Source: Myxococcales bacterium (lineage in GTDB: Bacteria; Myxococcota_A; Polyangia; Polyangiales; Polyangiaceae). From it: a DNA stretch of 64,000 bases. The position numbers and the translations under genes were made by a program. Location: contig JADKKK010000014.1 in NCBI GenBank assembly GCA_016720545.1, forward strand, positions 62,001 through 126,000, in the 5' to 3' direction. Below are positions 16,979 through 25,370 of this stretch, one piece after another (the stretch's first letter is position 1; each line of letters starts with the position of its first letter). Under the pieces are notes generated by a model. The model saw only the letters and a list, made by a program, of their open reading frames with translations. It had not been told where the DNA came from and did not search any database.

Positions 16979-17002
16979 GGAGCCAGCGGCACCCCTGGCT
17001 CC
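16979..17002. terminator. Second hairpin next to the first
   Basis: GGAGCCAG and CTGGCTCC form a perfect 8-bp stem with an eight-base loop, seven bases from the preceding hairpin. The pair is the first strong structure downstream of the 17172 stop codon. Confidence 0.4.
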
Positions 17003-17072
17003 TTAGCACCGCGGTCTCCCCGCGCGTGAGGGAAGCCGCGGAGCCCGTAGACTCCTCGGGTGTCTCGCTTCG

Positions 17073-17096
17073 GGGCTCGGGCTCGGGCTCGGGCTC
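17073..17096. repeat. GGGCTC hexamer repeat, four copies
   Basis: Four tandem copies of GGGCTC are followed by further GGGGTC-like runs to about 17127. The tract is non-coding and G-rich, so it could form quadruplex structure or be prone to slippage. Confidence 0.7.
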
Positions 17097-17171
17097 GGGG
17101 TCGTCGGGGGTCGGGGTCGCGGTCGGGTGGCGTTGGTCTTTTCCCGACACACTCCTAAACGAAGCGGGCGC

Positions 17172-17807
17172 TCACTGCTTGACGAACTTCGCCGAAAAGA
17201 GCGAGACGCTGTCGTAGCTCGTGAACGCGCCGCATGTAGACGTCTGGGTGCCGGCGCCGCGATTGTTGTCGACCTTCGTCTCGCACAGAATGATGCCTGC
17301 GCCGCCGTCGGGGTTCTTCTTCGTCACGCGGCGCACCGTCTGGGCTCCGTTGTCGTCCACGACGTAGCTCAACTCGCCCGCAAGGAGCACCGCGTACTTG
17401 AGCTTCGTGCCGCTCGGGACCGGCGAGCCTGGAAAGATCCGCGCCTCGGTCAAGTAGTAGAGCCCTTCGCCGACCGGTCCGCCCGTGCCGACCGGGAGCG
17501 TGCCGGGATCGTCGATGACCGTCACCGAAGGCGCGTTGGTCACGAGGTCGTGACACTGCGCTCCAGCGTCGCCCGGGAGCGCCCCGGTATACGCAGGACA
17601 CCCCCCGCTGTCGTTCCCCGCCTCGGCGACGGGGGCCGCCGTGTCGGCGCCGCCGTCCAAGGCAGGCTGCGGGCTCGTGTCGCTGCTCGCGTCCGAGGGG
17701 GCAACGGCGCCACCGTCCGTCGTCGCGGGGGTGCTGCTGCACGCGGCCGCCAACCCGAGAACGCAGAGACAAAGAGGGACCGCGAGGGCGAAGTGGACCT
17801 TGTTCAT
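17172..17807 (-). CDS. Lipoprotein of unknown function
   Basis: This 211-residue protein has a signal peptide and lipobox (LGLAAACSS, Cys near 23), an Ala/Asp/Ser/Pro linker to about residue 70, and a compact C-terminal domain of about 140 residues. That domain contains four Cys (GGCPAY, AQCHD, IILCET, STCGAF) and beta-strand-like segments. Family not recognised. The low-complexity linker after the lipobox recurs in other lipoproteins of the window and is typical of myxobacterial surface proteins. Transcribed alone on the minus strand; the ATG at 17807 is the natural start since the signal peptide follows at once. Confidence 0.75.
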   Translation of the reverse strand: MNKVHFALAVPLCLCVLGLAAACSSTPATTDGGAVAPSDASSDTSPQPALDGGADTAAPVAEAGNDSGGCPAYTGALPGDAGAQCHDLVTNAPSVTVIDDPGTLPVGTGGPVGEGLYYLTEARIFPGSPVPSGTKLKYAVLLAGELSYVVDDNGAQTVRRVTKKNPDGGAGIILCETKVDNNRGAGTQTSTCGAFTSYDSVSLFSAKFVKQ

Positions 17808-18089
17808 CCATGGAGGCTACACGAAGACCAGGCGGCGAGCGCGGGAGTCTCTCCCACGCGGTCTGCATCATGCGGGTGGCCCGCCGCCGGGGGGCCGCCG
17901 GCCCCCTCGGCGCCGGGGCCTGGGTCTCGACGACGAGACGCTTCCGCTCTACGGCAACGTCTTCCCCAGGGAACCCGGCGGGGGGGGGGGCACCGCCCTG
18001 TGGGGGGTTCGTGCTCCGATCGGGGGGGGGCCCGCGCGCCGCGCCTCTCCCCGCCCGGCCGTCTGGGCGCCTGGTCCAACGAACCTCGG
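17808..18089. other. G-tract-rich gap without a recognisable gene
   Basis: It contains an 11-base G run (17980-17990), a 6-base run near 18002-18007 and a 9-base run (18022-18030), so strand asymmetry is strong and quadruplex formation possible. One plus-strand frame reads LGLDDETLPLYGNVFP near 17920-17970, which looks protein-like but is too short to assign. Indels in the G runs could hide a broken gene continuous with the remnant that follows. Confidence 0.4.
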
Positions 18090-18391
18090 GTGAGCGCCCG
18101 CAGGCCAGAGGCTGTGGTCCAACAGCTCGTCGGTGTGCTCAAGGAGGAACGTGTGAAGGAGACCCTCATGACCGCCGGTGAGATCCTGATGCTCGCGGCG
18201 AAGCTCGCGGCGAAGCTCGCGGCGAGCTGCACGGGCGCCGTGTGCTCTTGCAGAAGCTGCTCACGCTCCGCTTCGGTCCGCTCTCCGAGGGGGCCATTCT
18301 GCGCGTAGAGGCCGCCGACGTGCCGACCCTCGACACCTGGGCGGAGCGCGTCCTCACCGCCGCCTCGCTGGACGAGGTGCTCGGCCCCTGA
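18090..18391 (+). pseudogene. Remnant of an Rpn/DUF4351-family protein
   Basis: One frame reads VQQLVGVLKEERVKETLM from about 18115. After about 18185 the next frame carries the repeat RGEARGEARGE, then LLQKLLTLRFGPLSEGA and WAERVLTAASLDEVLG to a stop at 18391. The Arg/Gly/Glu repeat followed by an LxLRFG segment is the C-terminal DUF4351 signature seen in Rpn-type PD-(D/E)XK nuclease/transposase proteins. The nuclease domain, normally about 200 residues upstream, is absent, so the gene is truncated as well as frameshifted. It sits between two minus-strand lipoprotein genes. Confidence 0.65.
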
Positions 18392-18447
18392 CCGCCCACG
18401 TCGCGGGCGGCCGGGAGGTAGTCAAGGCGATCCGGCGCGACGCGTCC

Positions 18448-19803
18448 TCACTCTCCCGGACTGAACATGACAGGGTAGGTGACTGTCACGCTCCCGCTCT
18501 CCGGCCGTGGGAACTTCATGCTTCGAAAGGCGCCCAAGACGCACACGACGACGCCCGCGTCTTGCAGATCCGAGTTGCCTTCTTGCGCGCTCGAGACCGC
18601 CCCGCTCGGGTCGATGACGAACTTCACGACGACCCGCCCCTCGAGCTTCGGGTTCGCGCGGAGGCCGAGCTCGTAGCAGGAGCGCAGGCGCCCCAAGTTT
18701 GGGTGCACGACGCGCCGGATGACCTCGGGGGACAGACCACCTTTCGTCAAGGCGGCGCCCGCGCGCACGGCGCCCTTCGCCCGGTACTCGCCGGGGCAGT
18801 CGCGAGCGCCGACGGGCGGGCCGTCGGAGGCGTGGAAGAAGTCGTTCACCTTGACCCCAACGCGCGTCGCGGGCGCCACGACGGTGGTCTGGGTCCGCCC
18901 TCCGTTCGCCCCGCTCATCGCGTTGGTCGGGTCGATGCGCAGCCCGCTGAGCGTGCACTCGCCTGGTAGCACGTTCGGCACGGTGAACGTGCCATTCGCG
19001 GCGGCGACCACGCGGCGCTGAAACCCCTTGAACATGACGTCGACGACGAGCTGCCCGCCTCCCGCCGTGGTCGCGCACTTGCCATCCCGCTCCACGAGCA
19101 CGCCCGTCACGTTTGCGCTCGCGGCGAGCGCCGTGACCTTCAGCGTGGCGCGCGACTCGGCGCCCGGCGTGAGCTTCACGGGGGCCTCCGAGTGCATGGG
19201 CCGCCGCGGGTCCTTGTCGTGGTGGAGGGTCACGACCGCGTCGCCGACGGGGAGCCCAGTGAAGGTCGCGGCGCCGTTGTCTCGAAGAGTCGAGCTGAAG
19301 CCGTGATTGCCCACCGACACGTTCACGAACGCGCCGACGCAGGCCTTGCAGTCTGTGTCGACCACGAGGGACGCGGCCTCCGGGACGGTGATGGTCAGCG
19401 CCACCGCCGACTGACCCTCCGCGATCTCCTGGGTGACCCACGTCTCGGAGCGGCCCTTCTTCGAGACCTTGATCCGCCAGGAGCCGACGGAGAGCCGCGA
19501 CGCGAAGTGCCCCGCGGCGTCTGTCGTGGTGGCGGGCGGCGAGACCATGCCCACCGGCTGGATCTCGATCGCCGCGCCCGCGATGGGCTGGCCAGCGCCG
19601 TCGACCACGGTCCCCGCGAGCGCGGTCCCGGGGAGCGCCTGAGCGGCGGTAGACGCCCCGTCCGCAGCGGGCGACGCGTCGGTCACCGGCGCGGTCGTGG
19701 TGGGCGTGCTCGTGGCGGGGGAAGGGGCGGAGAGGGCTGGGGGATCCTTGCAGCCCGCCGCGACGAGCGCGAGGACCACGACGGGAAGAAGACTCGCTCT
19801 CAT
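18448..19803 (-). CDS. Lipoprotein with carboxypeptidase-regulatory-like and AgmX/PglI-type C-terminal domains
   Basis: This protein of about 451 residues starts at the second Met (19803), directly before the signal peptide; the lipobox is LALVAAGC (Cys near 18). Residues about 60-125 form a carboxypeptidase-regulatory-like (CarboxypepD_reg) beta domain (ALAGTVVDGAGQPIAGA). Further beta-rich repeats follow. The last 110 residues match the AgmX/PglI C-terminal pattern: LGRLRSCYELGLRANPKL, then GRVVVKFVIDPSGAV and a paired Cys. In myxobacteria this TonB-like domain is found in gliding and envelope-spanning proteins. A second protein with the same C-terminal domain is encoded at 60598-61413. The role is likely in the cell envelope, not more specific. 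Confidence 0.8.
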   Translation of the reverse strand: MRASLLPVVVLALVAAGCKDPPALSAPSPATSTPTTTAPVTDASPAADGASTAAQALPGTALAGTVVDGAGQPIAGAAIEIQPVGMVSPPATTTDAAGHFASRLSVGSWRIKVSKKGRSETWVTQEIAEGQSAVALTITVPEAASLVVDTDCKACVGAFVNVSVGNHGFSSTLRDNGAATFTGLPVGDAVVTLHHDKDPRRPMHSEAPVKLTPGAESRATLKVTALAASANVTGVLVERDGKCATTAGGGQLVVDVMFKGFQRRVVAAANGTFTVPNVLPGECTLSGLRIDPTNAMSGANGGRTQTTVVAPATRVGVKVNDFFHASDGPPVGARDCPGEYRAKGAVRAGAALTKGGLSPEVIRRVVHPNLGRLRSCYELGLRANPKLEGRVVVKFVIDPSGAVSSAQEGNSDLQDAGVVVCVLGAFRSMKFPRPESGSVTVTYPVMFSPGE

Positions 19804-19906
19804 GGTGACCTCTCCTTGTGCGTACAACGCTAGCTTAGCCAGCTATCCACTCTGCTCGGCAGGCGCTCTTCATGGTGTCAGCGCTCGGGTTCGAGCCGCC
19901 TCGACC

Positions 19907-21739
19907 TCAGAGGTCGTCGAGCCAGTGCTCGTTGCGGAAGCGCGCGAGGAGGCGCGCCGCCGAGCCCGGTGGGGAGAGCGCGCCGTAGAGGTCGAACGGG
20001 TTCCAGAGGCGGATCACGTTGCCGTCGATCACGGTGGCGGCGACGGCGCGTTTGGCCTTCGCGTCTTCGCCCGCGCCAAGCATCGACGTGAAGAAGCGCC
20101 GAAGCGCGGGCAGCGTCGCGATCCCTCGTGGCATGTCGGCCCAGCGCTTCGGGCCGTCGCTGATCGCGAGGAGCTCGAGGCGCTCGAGGCCCGAGAGGTC
20201 GAGCGGGAGCGACGCGGCCTGGTGGGCGAAGAGCCCGAGCCGGCGGAGCGAGGACATCCGCTCGAGCGGGCGGAGGGCGCCTTCGGTCGCGCCGTGCATG
20301 TGGACCACCAGCGTCTCGAGCCCGGACAGCTCGGGGAGCCAGTCCGGGAGGCGCTTCACCGAGAGGTGCAGGTGCCGCAGCGCGGGGAGCCCGGCGATCC
20401 ACCGAGGCGGCTCGTCGCCGTCGAGGGCGAGCGTCTCCAGCGGGTTCCCCTCGGGGAGCGCAGCCTTCGTCGTCCACAAGAAGCGGAGCGGCATCCGCGC
20501 CACGTCCTCCGACGTGAGGAACCCGTCGGGGTAGATCGCGGCCTCGAGCCGCAGCTCGCGCGCCGCCTTCGGTCCCGGGCGCCGCCACGCTCCCATGTCG
20601 AGGAACGAGAGCGGCCGCGCGAGCAGGTCGGGGGGCGGATCGTCGCCGCCGACACCGAGCACCCCCTCGAGCGAGGGAATGCGGAACAGCGCCGGATCCC
20701 ACGTCGCCGAAGACGAATTCCAGCCGAGATCGATCGCGTGGAGCTTCCCGAGTCGCCCGATGTCGGCGGGCAGACCTCGAGGGAGGCTCGTGTCGTAGAG
20801 CGAAAGGATCTCGAGGTCGGCGAGCTCGTACACCTCCGGCCAGAGATCGCGCATTCGCTGGTGGTACAGCCCGAGCGCGCGGATAGGCATCGACGGGAGC
20901 GCGCGCCGGAGCGTCGGCGAGACCTTCTTGCCCGCGAACCACCGCTCGGCGAGGTCGAGGATCACGACCTCGCCGGGAGAAGCGAGCAGCGCCTTGCCCT
21001 CGAGCGCCGTCCGCACGGGAGCGCTCGCGAGGTCGAACGCCGGCGCGGCGCGCGCGGGCGCGGCGGCTCGGGTCCCTTCTTGGGCCGCGGCCGCCTTGGG
21101 CTTCGCGCGCTTCGGCGGGCGCGCGGCCTCGGGGGCGAGCGGCAGCCCGAGTTTTTGGCGGAGCGACTGGCAAAGATCGCACGCGCACCGACCCTCGCGG
21201 ATGAGCCCCCGCACGCGCTCGCGGTCGGCGGCCGGGACCTTCGAGAGAGGGTATACCGAGTCGAACACCCGAAACTCGTGGTCGTCGCCCGCCGTGGGGT
21301 TTTGGGTGGTCACCGCGAGCTTGGTCCCGAAGTAGAAGATCGGGTCGGGGTTCTTCGCGAGCGCGTCCTCGAGCGTTCGCGGTTTGGGGCCGAGCTCGGC
21401 GCCGTACGGGCGGATGCGCTCGGCGAGGACGTCCCACATCTCGAGGGTGACGAGCTCGGCCCAGTGGTACGAGGCGTCGGCCTCCCCGACGCAGAGCCCG
21501 GCCGCGTCACCGAACGAGAGGGTGATGTTCCCCTCGTCCGCGAACCAGCTCCCGTCGCGGATGCCGTCCGAGGACTCCATCGCCAGGTACGCGCCGGTGA
21601 TGTCGCGGAGGCCCTTCTTCTTGGCGAGGGAGTCGATGCGCCGCGCGAGCACGCCCCAGGTCGTCTCGAGCAGCGCCTCCCGGGTCGGCCCGTCCGCGGG
21701 GCCGCGCGCGAGCGGGATGAAATAGACCGATCCACCCAT
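19907..21739 (-). CDS. Leucine-rich-repeat protein
   Basis: About 610 residues from ATG 21739; an earlier frame extension to 21919 lacks protein-like character. The N-terminal part (about 1-200) is a globular domain I do not recognise, ending in a CxCDLCQ motif (EGRCACDLCQSL) that might bind metal. An Ala/Lys/Pro-rich linker follows. From about residue 290 onward the protein is a series of leucine-rich repeats (LPALRHLHLSVKRLPDWLP, LSGLETLVV, LSGLERLELLAI). No signal peptide is visible, so it is probably cytoplasmic and acts through protein binding. It is divergent from the sulfatase gene, whose start is about 105 bp away. Confidence 0.75.
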   Translation of the reverse strand: MGGSVYFIPLARGPADGPTREALLETTWGVLARRIDSLAKKKGLRDITGAYLAMESSDGIRDGSWFADEGNITLSFGDAAGLCVGEADASYHWAELVTLEMWDVLAERIRPYGAELGPKPRTLEDALAKNPDPIFYFGTKLAVTTQNPTAGDDHEFRVFDSVYPLSKVPAADRERVRGLIREGRCACDLCQSLRQKLGLPLAPEAARPPKRAKPKAAAAQEGTRAAAPARAAPAFDLASAPVRTALEGKALLASPGEVVILDLAERWFAGKKVSPTLRRALPSMPIRALGLYHQRMRDLWPEVYELADLEILSLYDTSLPRGLPADIGRLGKLHAIDLGWNSSSATWDPALFRIPSLEGVLGVGGDDPPPDLLARPLSFLDMGAWRRPGPKAARELRLEAAIYPDGFLTSEDVARMPLRFLWTTKAALPEGNPLETLALDGDEPPRWIAGLPALRHLHLSVKRLPDWLPELSGLETLVVHMHGATEGALRPLERMSSLRRLGLFAHQAASLPLDLSGLERLELLAISDGPKRWADMPRGIATLPALRRFFTSMLGAGEDAKAKRAVAATVIDGNVIRLWNPFDLYGALSPPGSAARLLARFRNEHWLDDL

Positions 21740-21845
21740 GAAGCGAGGGTGACACACCTGGGCTCGCCACATCCAGCACGGTCGGAGGGCCGACCCGCGC
21801 GGCTCTTCGGTGCTCCACCAGGCCTCCTTCGTGTAGCGTCGACCC

Positions 21846-23670
21846 ATGGGGCGTTGGATTTCGTTGGGGCTGCTTCTCGCCGCGGGTGTCTTCTCGTGCA
21901 ATGGCACCGGCGCCGACAAGGTCGGGTGGAAAAGGCGGCAAGGGCGGCAAGAGCGAGGCGCCGGGGCCTAGCGCGGTCGCCACTGCCGCTCCGAGCGGCA
22001 GCGGCGCGGTCGCGGTGACCGGCAAAGGGCGGCCCGACGGCAAGGCCCGCCCGAACATCCTCTTCGTGCTGGCCGACGACCAGCGCGCCGACACGCTCTC
22101 GTGCATGCCGAAGCTCGGCAAGCTGCTCGCGCGCGGCACGACGTTCAAGAACAACTTCGCCTCGACGCCGCTCTGCTGCCCAGGGCGCTCATCCGTCCTG
22201 ACTGGCAAATACGCCCACAACCACGGGGTGCTCTCGAACGGAGACATCGAGGACGAGGACGGCAGCAAGTCGCCGGGGGCCATCGACTTCCGGAAGAATG
22301 GCAACGAGTCGAAGACCTTCGCCGGGTGGCTCCAGCAGAAGGGGTATCGCACGGGGTACTTCGGCAAGTACCTGAACGCGTACGACAAGATCCTCGAGAC
22401 CGAGCCAACGCACGTCCCGCCCCACTGGGACGAGTGGCGCGCCTTCTCGCACGCCGAATATTTCGACTTCGACCTGCTGGAGCGCGGCCTCGGCGAGGCC
22501 AAGGCGACGCGCCGCTGCTACCTCTCGAACGAGGCGGAGGACGACGGCGATCGCAAGGGGAAGAAGAAGGGCAAGGGCGCCGCGGCCGAGAAGAGCGACG
22601 GCGAGGAGAACGCCAAAGGGAAGAAGAAGGGCAAGAAGAAGGAGCGCAAGTGCAAGGGCGTCGCCGACGAGGTCGTCCGCAACGGCAAGGAGAACTACTC
22701 CACCGACGTGCTCCGCGATCAGGTGATCGGGTTCATTCGCAAGGTGTCCCAGGAGGGGAAGCCGTGGATTGCCCACTTCGCCCCGAAGGCCCCTCACGGT
22801 CCCTTCTTGTCTCCGGCGCGGTACCAGCCCGATCCCGACGAGCCGACCTTCTCGAAGGAGGCGCTCGACCGCCTCTCGAGCTGCGCTCTCTTCGACTGGA
22901 AGGGTCGCCCCCCGAGCTACCTCGAGGCCGACATGACCGACAAGCCGCAGTGGATCCAGGAGACCAAGGCGAAGCGCACCGCCGAGGACCGCCTCGACCG
23001 CGTGCGGCACATGCAGCTCGCCAGCGTGCTCGCCACCGAGGACGCGATCGAGGACATCCTCAAGGTGCTCGGGGAGCTCGGCGTCGCCGACGAGACGATC
23101 ATCGTCTACACGGGCGACAACGGCTTCGCCTGGGGCGAGCACTGGCACACCCACAAGAACTGCGCGTACGAAGAGTGCATCCGCGTGCCGCTCGTGGTCA
23201 TGGACCCGCGCGCGGCGGGCGGGCCCCGCACGGTCGACGACTTCACGATGAACGTGGACCTCGCGCCGACGTTCGCCGCTTGGTCCGGCGCGAGCGTGCC
23301 CGAGAAGGTCGACGGCATGAGCTTCGCGGGGCTCGTGGACGGGACCGCCAAGGGGCCCTGGCCACGCACCGAGGTGCTCTCCGAGTGCTGGGGCCCGGGC
23401 ATCGCCGGCCGCCCCGACACCCACGCCGCGGTGCGCACCAAGAAGTGGAAATACGTCGAGCACTACGCCGACAACGCGCGCACCAAGCTCCGCGTGCACG
23501 ACGGCAGCCCCGAGCGCGAGCTCTACGATCTCGAGAAGGATCCGTTCGAGGTCGACAACCTCCTAAGGCTCTCCCCGGCCAACCTCGCGCGGACCGGCCA
23601 CACGAAGGACCTCGTCGACACGACCACCGCCGACCTCGCCGCCAAGCTCAAGGCGCTCGAGGCGAAGTAG
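21846..23670 (+). CDS. Sulfatase (arylsulfatase-type) lipoprotein, frameshifted near the N-terminus
   Basis: The signal peptide and lipobox (LLLAAGVFSCNG) start at ATG 21846. After DKVG the frame must lose one G in GTCGGGTGG near 21925-21931 to continue as GGKGGKSEAPG into the enzyme. The remaining roughly 590 residues are a sulfatase: NILFVLADDQRADT binds metal, CCPGRSS is the C-x-P-x-R formylglycine motif, and YTGDNGFAWGEH supplies later metal ligands. An in-frame Lys-rich insertion of about 40 residues (GKKKGKGAAAE and similar, about 22550-22660) sits between strands. Substrate is probably a sulfated polysaccharide. No anaerobic or FGE-type maturase gene is in the window. The indel looks like a sequencing error. 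Confidence 0.85.
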
Positions 23671-23797
23671 CGCACGCGGCGGCGCGCGCTTGGCCCGCGG
23701 AGACGGGCGCGGCGGGGCTATTGAACGGGCGTACTCCCGAGGGAGGGGCGCGGGAGTTGGTGGTTGACGGGGCGCCAGCCGCCACCCACCATGTCCC

Positions 23798-25351
23798 ATG
23801 AGCGTTCGCAGAGCTTTGGTGACGGGCCTTGCGGCGTTGGCCGTCCTCGCGAGCTGTACATCGAAAGACCAGGAGATCACGCTCGGCGAGAGCTCCGATG
23901 CGCTCATCGCGAACAACGCGCTCCTCCGCGGCGCCTCTCTCGCCCCGGGGCAGCTCGCGTTCACCTTCGACGACGGCCCGGGCCCACGCACCCGCGAGCT
24001 CTCTACCTACCTGAAGAGCCAGGGCATCCCCGCGGTGTTCTTCATGAATGGCCGGCACCTGGCGACGCCCCTGCCGCCGCTCGACAACAACGCCGACATC
24101 GTGGCCAATCCGGCGGCCCTCATGGCGCAGCTCCAGGCCGACGGTCACCTCATCGCGAATCACTCCACGACCCACGGCGACCTGACCCTTCAGATAGTCG
24201 AGCCTAACGGGACGACGGTCGTCTACGAGGAGCTGCTCCAGACGGACAACTCCATCAGCCCGTACGTGCCGCCGCGGACGTTCCTCTTCCGCGCGCCCTA
24301 CGGCTACTGGAACCAGGCAGACTTCGACGCGCTCAAGCTCACTCCGATGAACAAATACATCGGCCCCATCTTCTGGGACATCGGCGGGACGGCGCGGAGC
24401 TATCCCAACGCCGGCGCCGACTGGGCCTGCTGGCAGGGGCAACTCTATACGTCGAGTGGCGCCCTCGCGAACGGCACCGGCTACGCCACCACGGCGCAGT
24501 GCAGCGACGCGTACATCGCCGAGATCAACAGCCTCGGGAAAGGCATCGTGCTCATGCACGACCCCTACCGTTGGGCGCGGGGGTCCACCGTGGATATGGT
24601 CAAAGACATGGTGCCGAAGCTCAAAGCGCTCGGTTACACGTTCGTGCGCGTCGACAAGATTCCACAGATTCTGACGGCGCTCGGCTGCGACACCACCTGC
24701 GCGACCTGCTCGGGCACACAAGCCGACGAGTGCCTCACGTGCAAACCCGATGCGTACCTCGTCGGGAGCTCCTGCTCGCCGTGTACGGTCTGCGCTGCCA
24801 CGGAGTACGCGCAGGTCGCCTGCAGCGCCACCGCCGACACCAGGTGTGCGGCCTGCTCCACGTGCGAGGCCGGCACCGCGCCGACGGCCGCCTGCACACC
24901 CGCGGCCGATACGGTCTGCACCGTCTGCCCACCAGGGACCTATTCCGACGGCACCGGCCCGTGCGTGCTCGCCGCGGTCGACGGGGGCGCGGTCGACGGG
25001 AGCACCGACTCCGGGCCCGGGACCTCCGACGCCGGGAATCCTGGAGACGCCGACGCCGCGCCCGGAGCCGACGCCGCGCCCGGAGCCGACGCCGCGCCCG
25101 GAGCCGACGCCGCGCCCGGAGCCGACGCCGCGCCCGGAGCCGACGCCGCGCCCGGAACTGTGGACGGTGCAGTCCAAGGAACCGCGGACGCCGCGATGCC
25201 TCGGGCCGACGGTCCCCAGCCCGAGGCGGCACCTGGCGATGGCTGCAGCGCGGGCGGACGCGCACCCGCTTCGCCCTTCGCGGGAGCCGCCCTCGCGCTC
25301 GCGTTCACCTTCGCCCTTGGCCGCCGCCGCAGAAGCGCCACGACGGAGTAG
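23798..25351 (+). CDS. Polysaccharide deacetylase with Cys-rich region and MYXO-CTERM-like tail
   Basis: This 517-residue protein has a lipoprotein-type signal (LAVLASCTS). A NodB domain spans about residues 45-290 with all family motifs: TFDDGPG, HSTTH (Asp-His-His metal site), FRAPYGYW, FWDIGG and VLMHDP. It should de-N-acetylate an extracellular glycan such as chitin-like polymer or peptidoglycan. A Cys-rich segment with furin/TNFR-like spacing follows (about 290-390), then an Asp/Ala/Gly/Pro linker with six exact GADAAP repeats. The end has Gly-Cys, a hydrophobic helix and an Arg cluster (GDGCSAGG ... ALGRRRR), the MYXO-CTERM layout for surface anchoring. It therefore carries both an N-terminal lipobox and a C-terminal anchor signal. 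Confidence 0.88.
   Translation: MSVRRALVTGLAALAVLASCTSKDQEITLGESSDALIANNALLRGASLAPGQLAFTFDDGPGPRTRELSTYLKSQGIPAVFFMNGRHLATPLPPLDNNADIVANPAALMAQLQADGHLIANHSTTHGDLTLQIVEPNGTTVVYEELLQTDNSISPYVPPRTFLFRAPYGYWNQADFDALKLTPMNKYIGPIFWDIGGTARSYPNAGADWACWQGQLYTSSGALANGTGYATTAQCSDAYIAEINSLGKGIVLMHDPYRWARGSTVDMVKDMVPKLKALGYTFVRVDKIPQILTALGCDTTCATCSGTQADECLTCKPDAYLVGSSCSPCTVCAATEYAQVACSATADTRCAACSTCEAGTAPTAACTPAADTVCTVCPPGTYSDGTGPCVLAAVDGGAVDGSTDSGPGTSDAGNPGDADAAPGADAAPGADAAPGADAAPGADAAPGADAAPGTVDGAVQGTADAAMPRADGPQPEAAPGDGCSAGGRAPASPFAGAALALAFTFALGRRRRSATTE
25049..25156 (+). repeat. Six exact 18-bp tandem repeats in the deacetylase gene
   Basis: Six identical copies of GCCGACGCCGCGCCCGGA encode ADAAPG units in the linker between the Cys-rich region and the C-terminal anchor. 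Exact identity at the DNA level implies recent expansion or active slippage, with linker length likely to vary between strains. Confidence 0.9.
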
Positions 25352-25370
25352 TCCCGAGCTCCTTCGCGGG

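Noticed and set aside
22548..22660. Lys-rich segment of the sulfatase as a second frameshift
   Set aside because: Sulfatase motifs on both sides are in the same frame, so it is an in-frame insertion.
25049..25156. CRISPR-like array
   Set aside because: The six units are contiguous with no spacers, lie in frame inside a gene and encode a linker.
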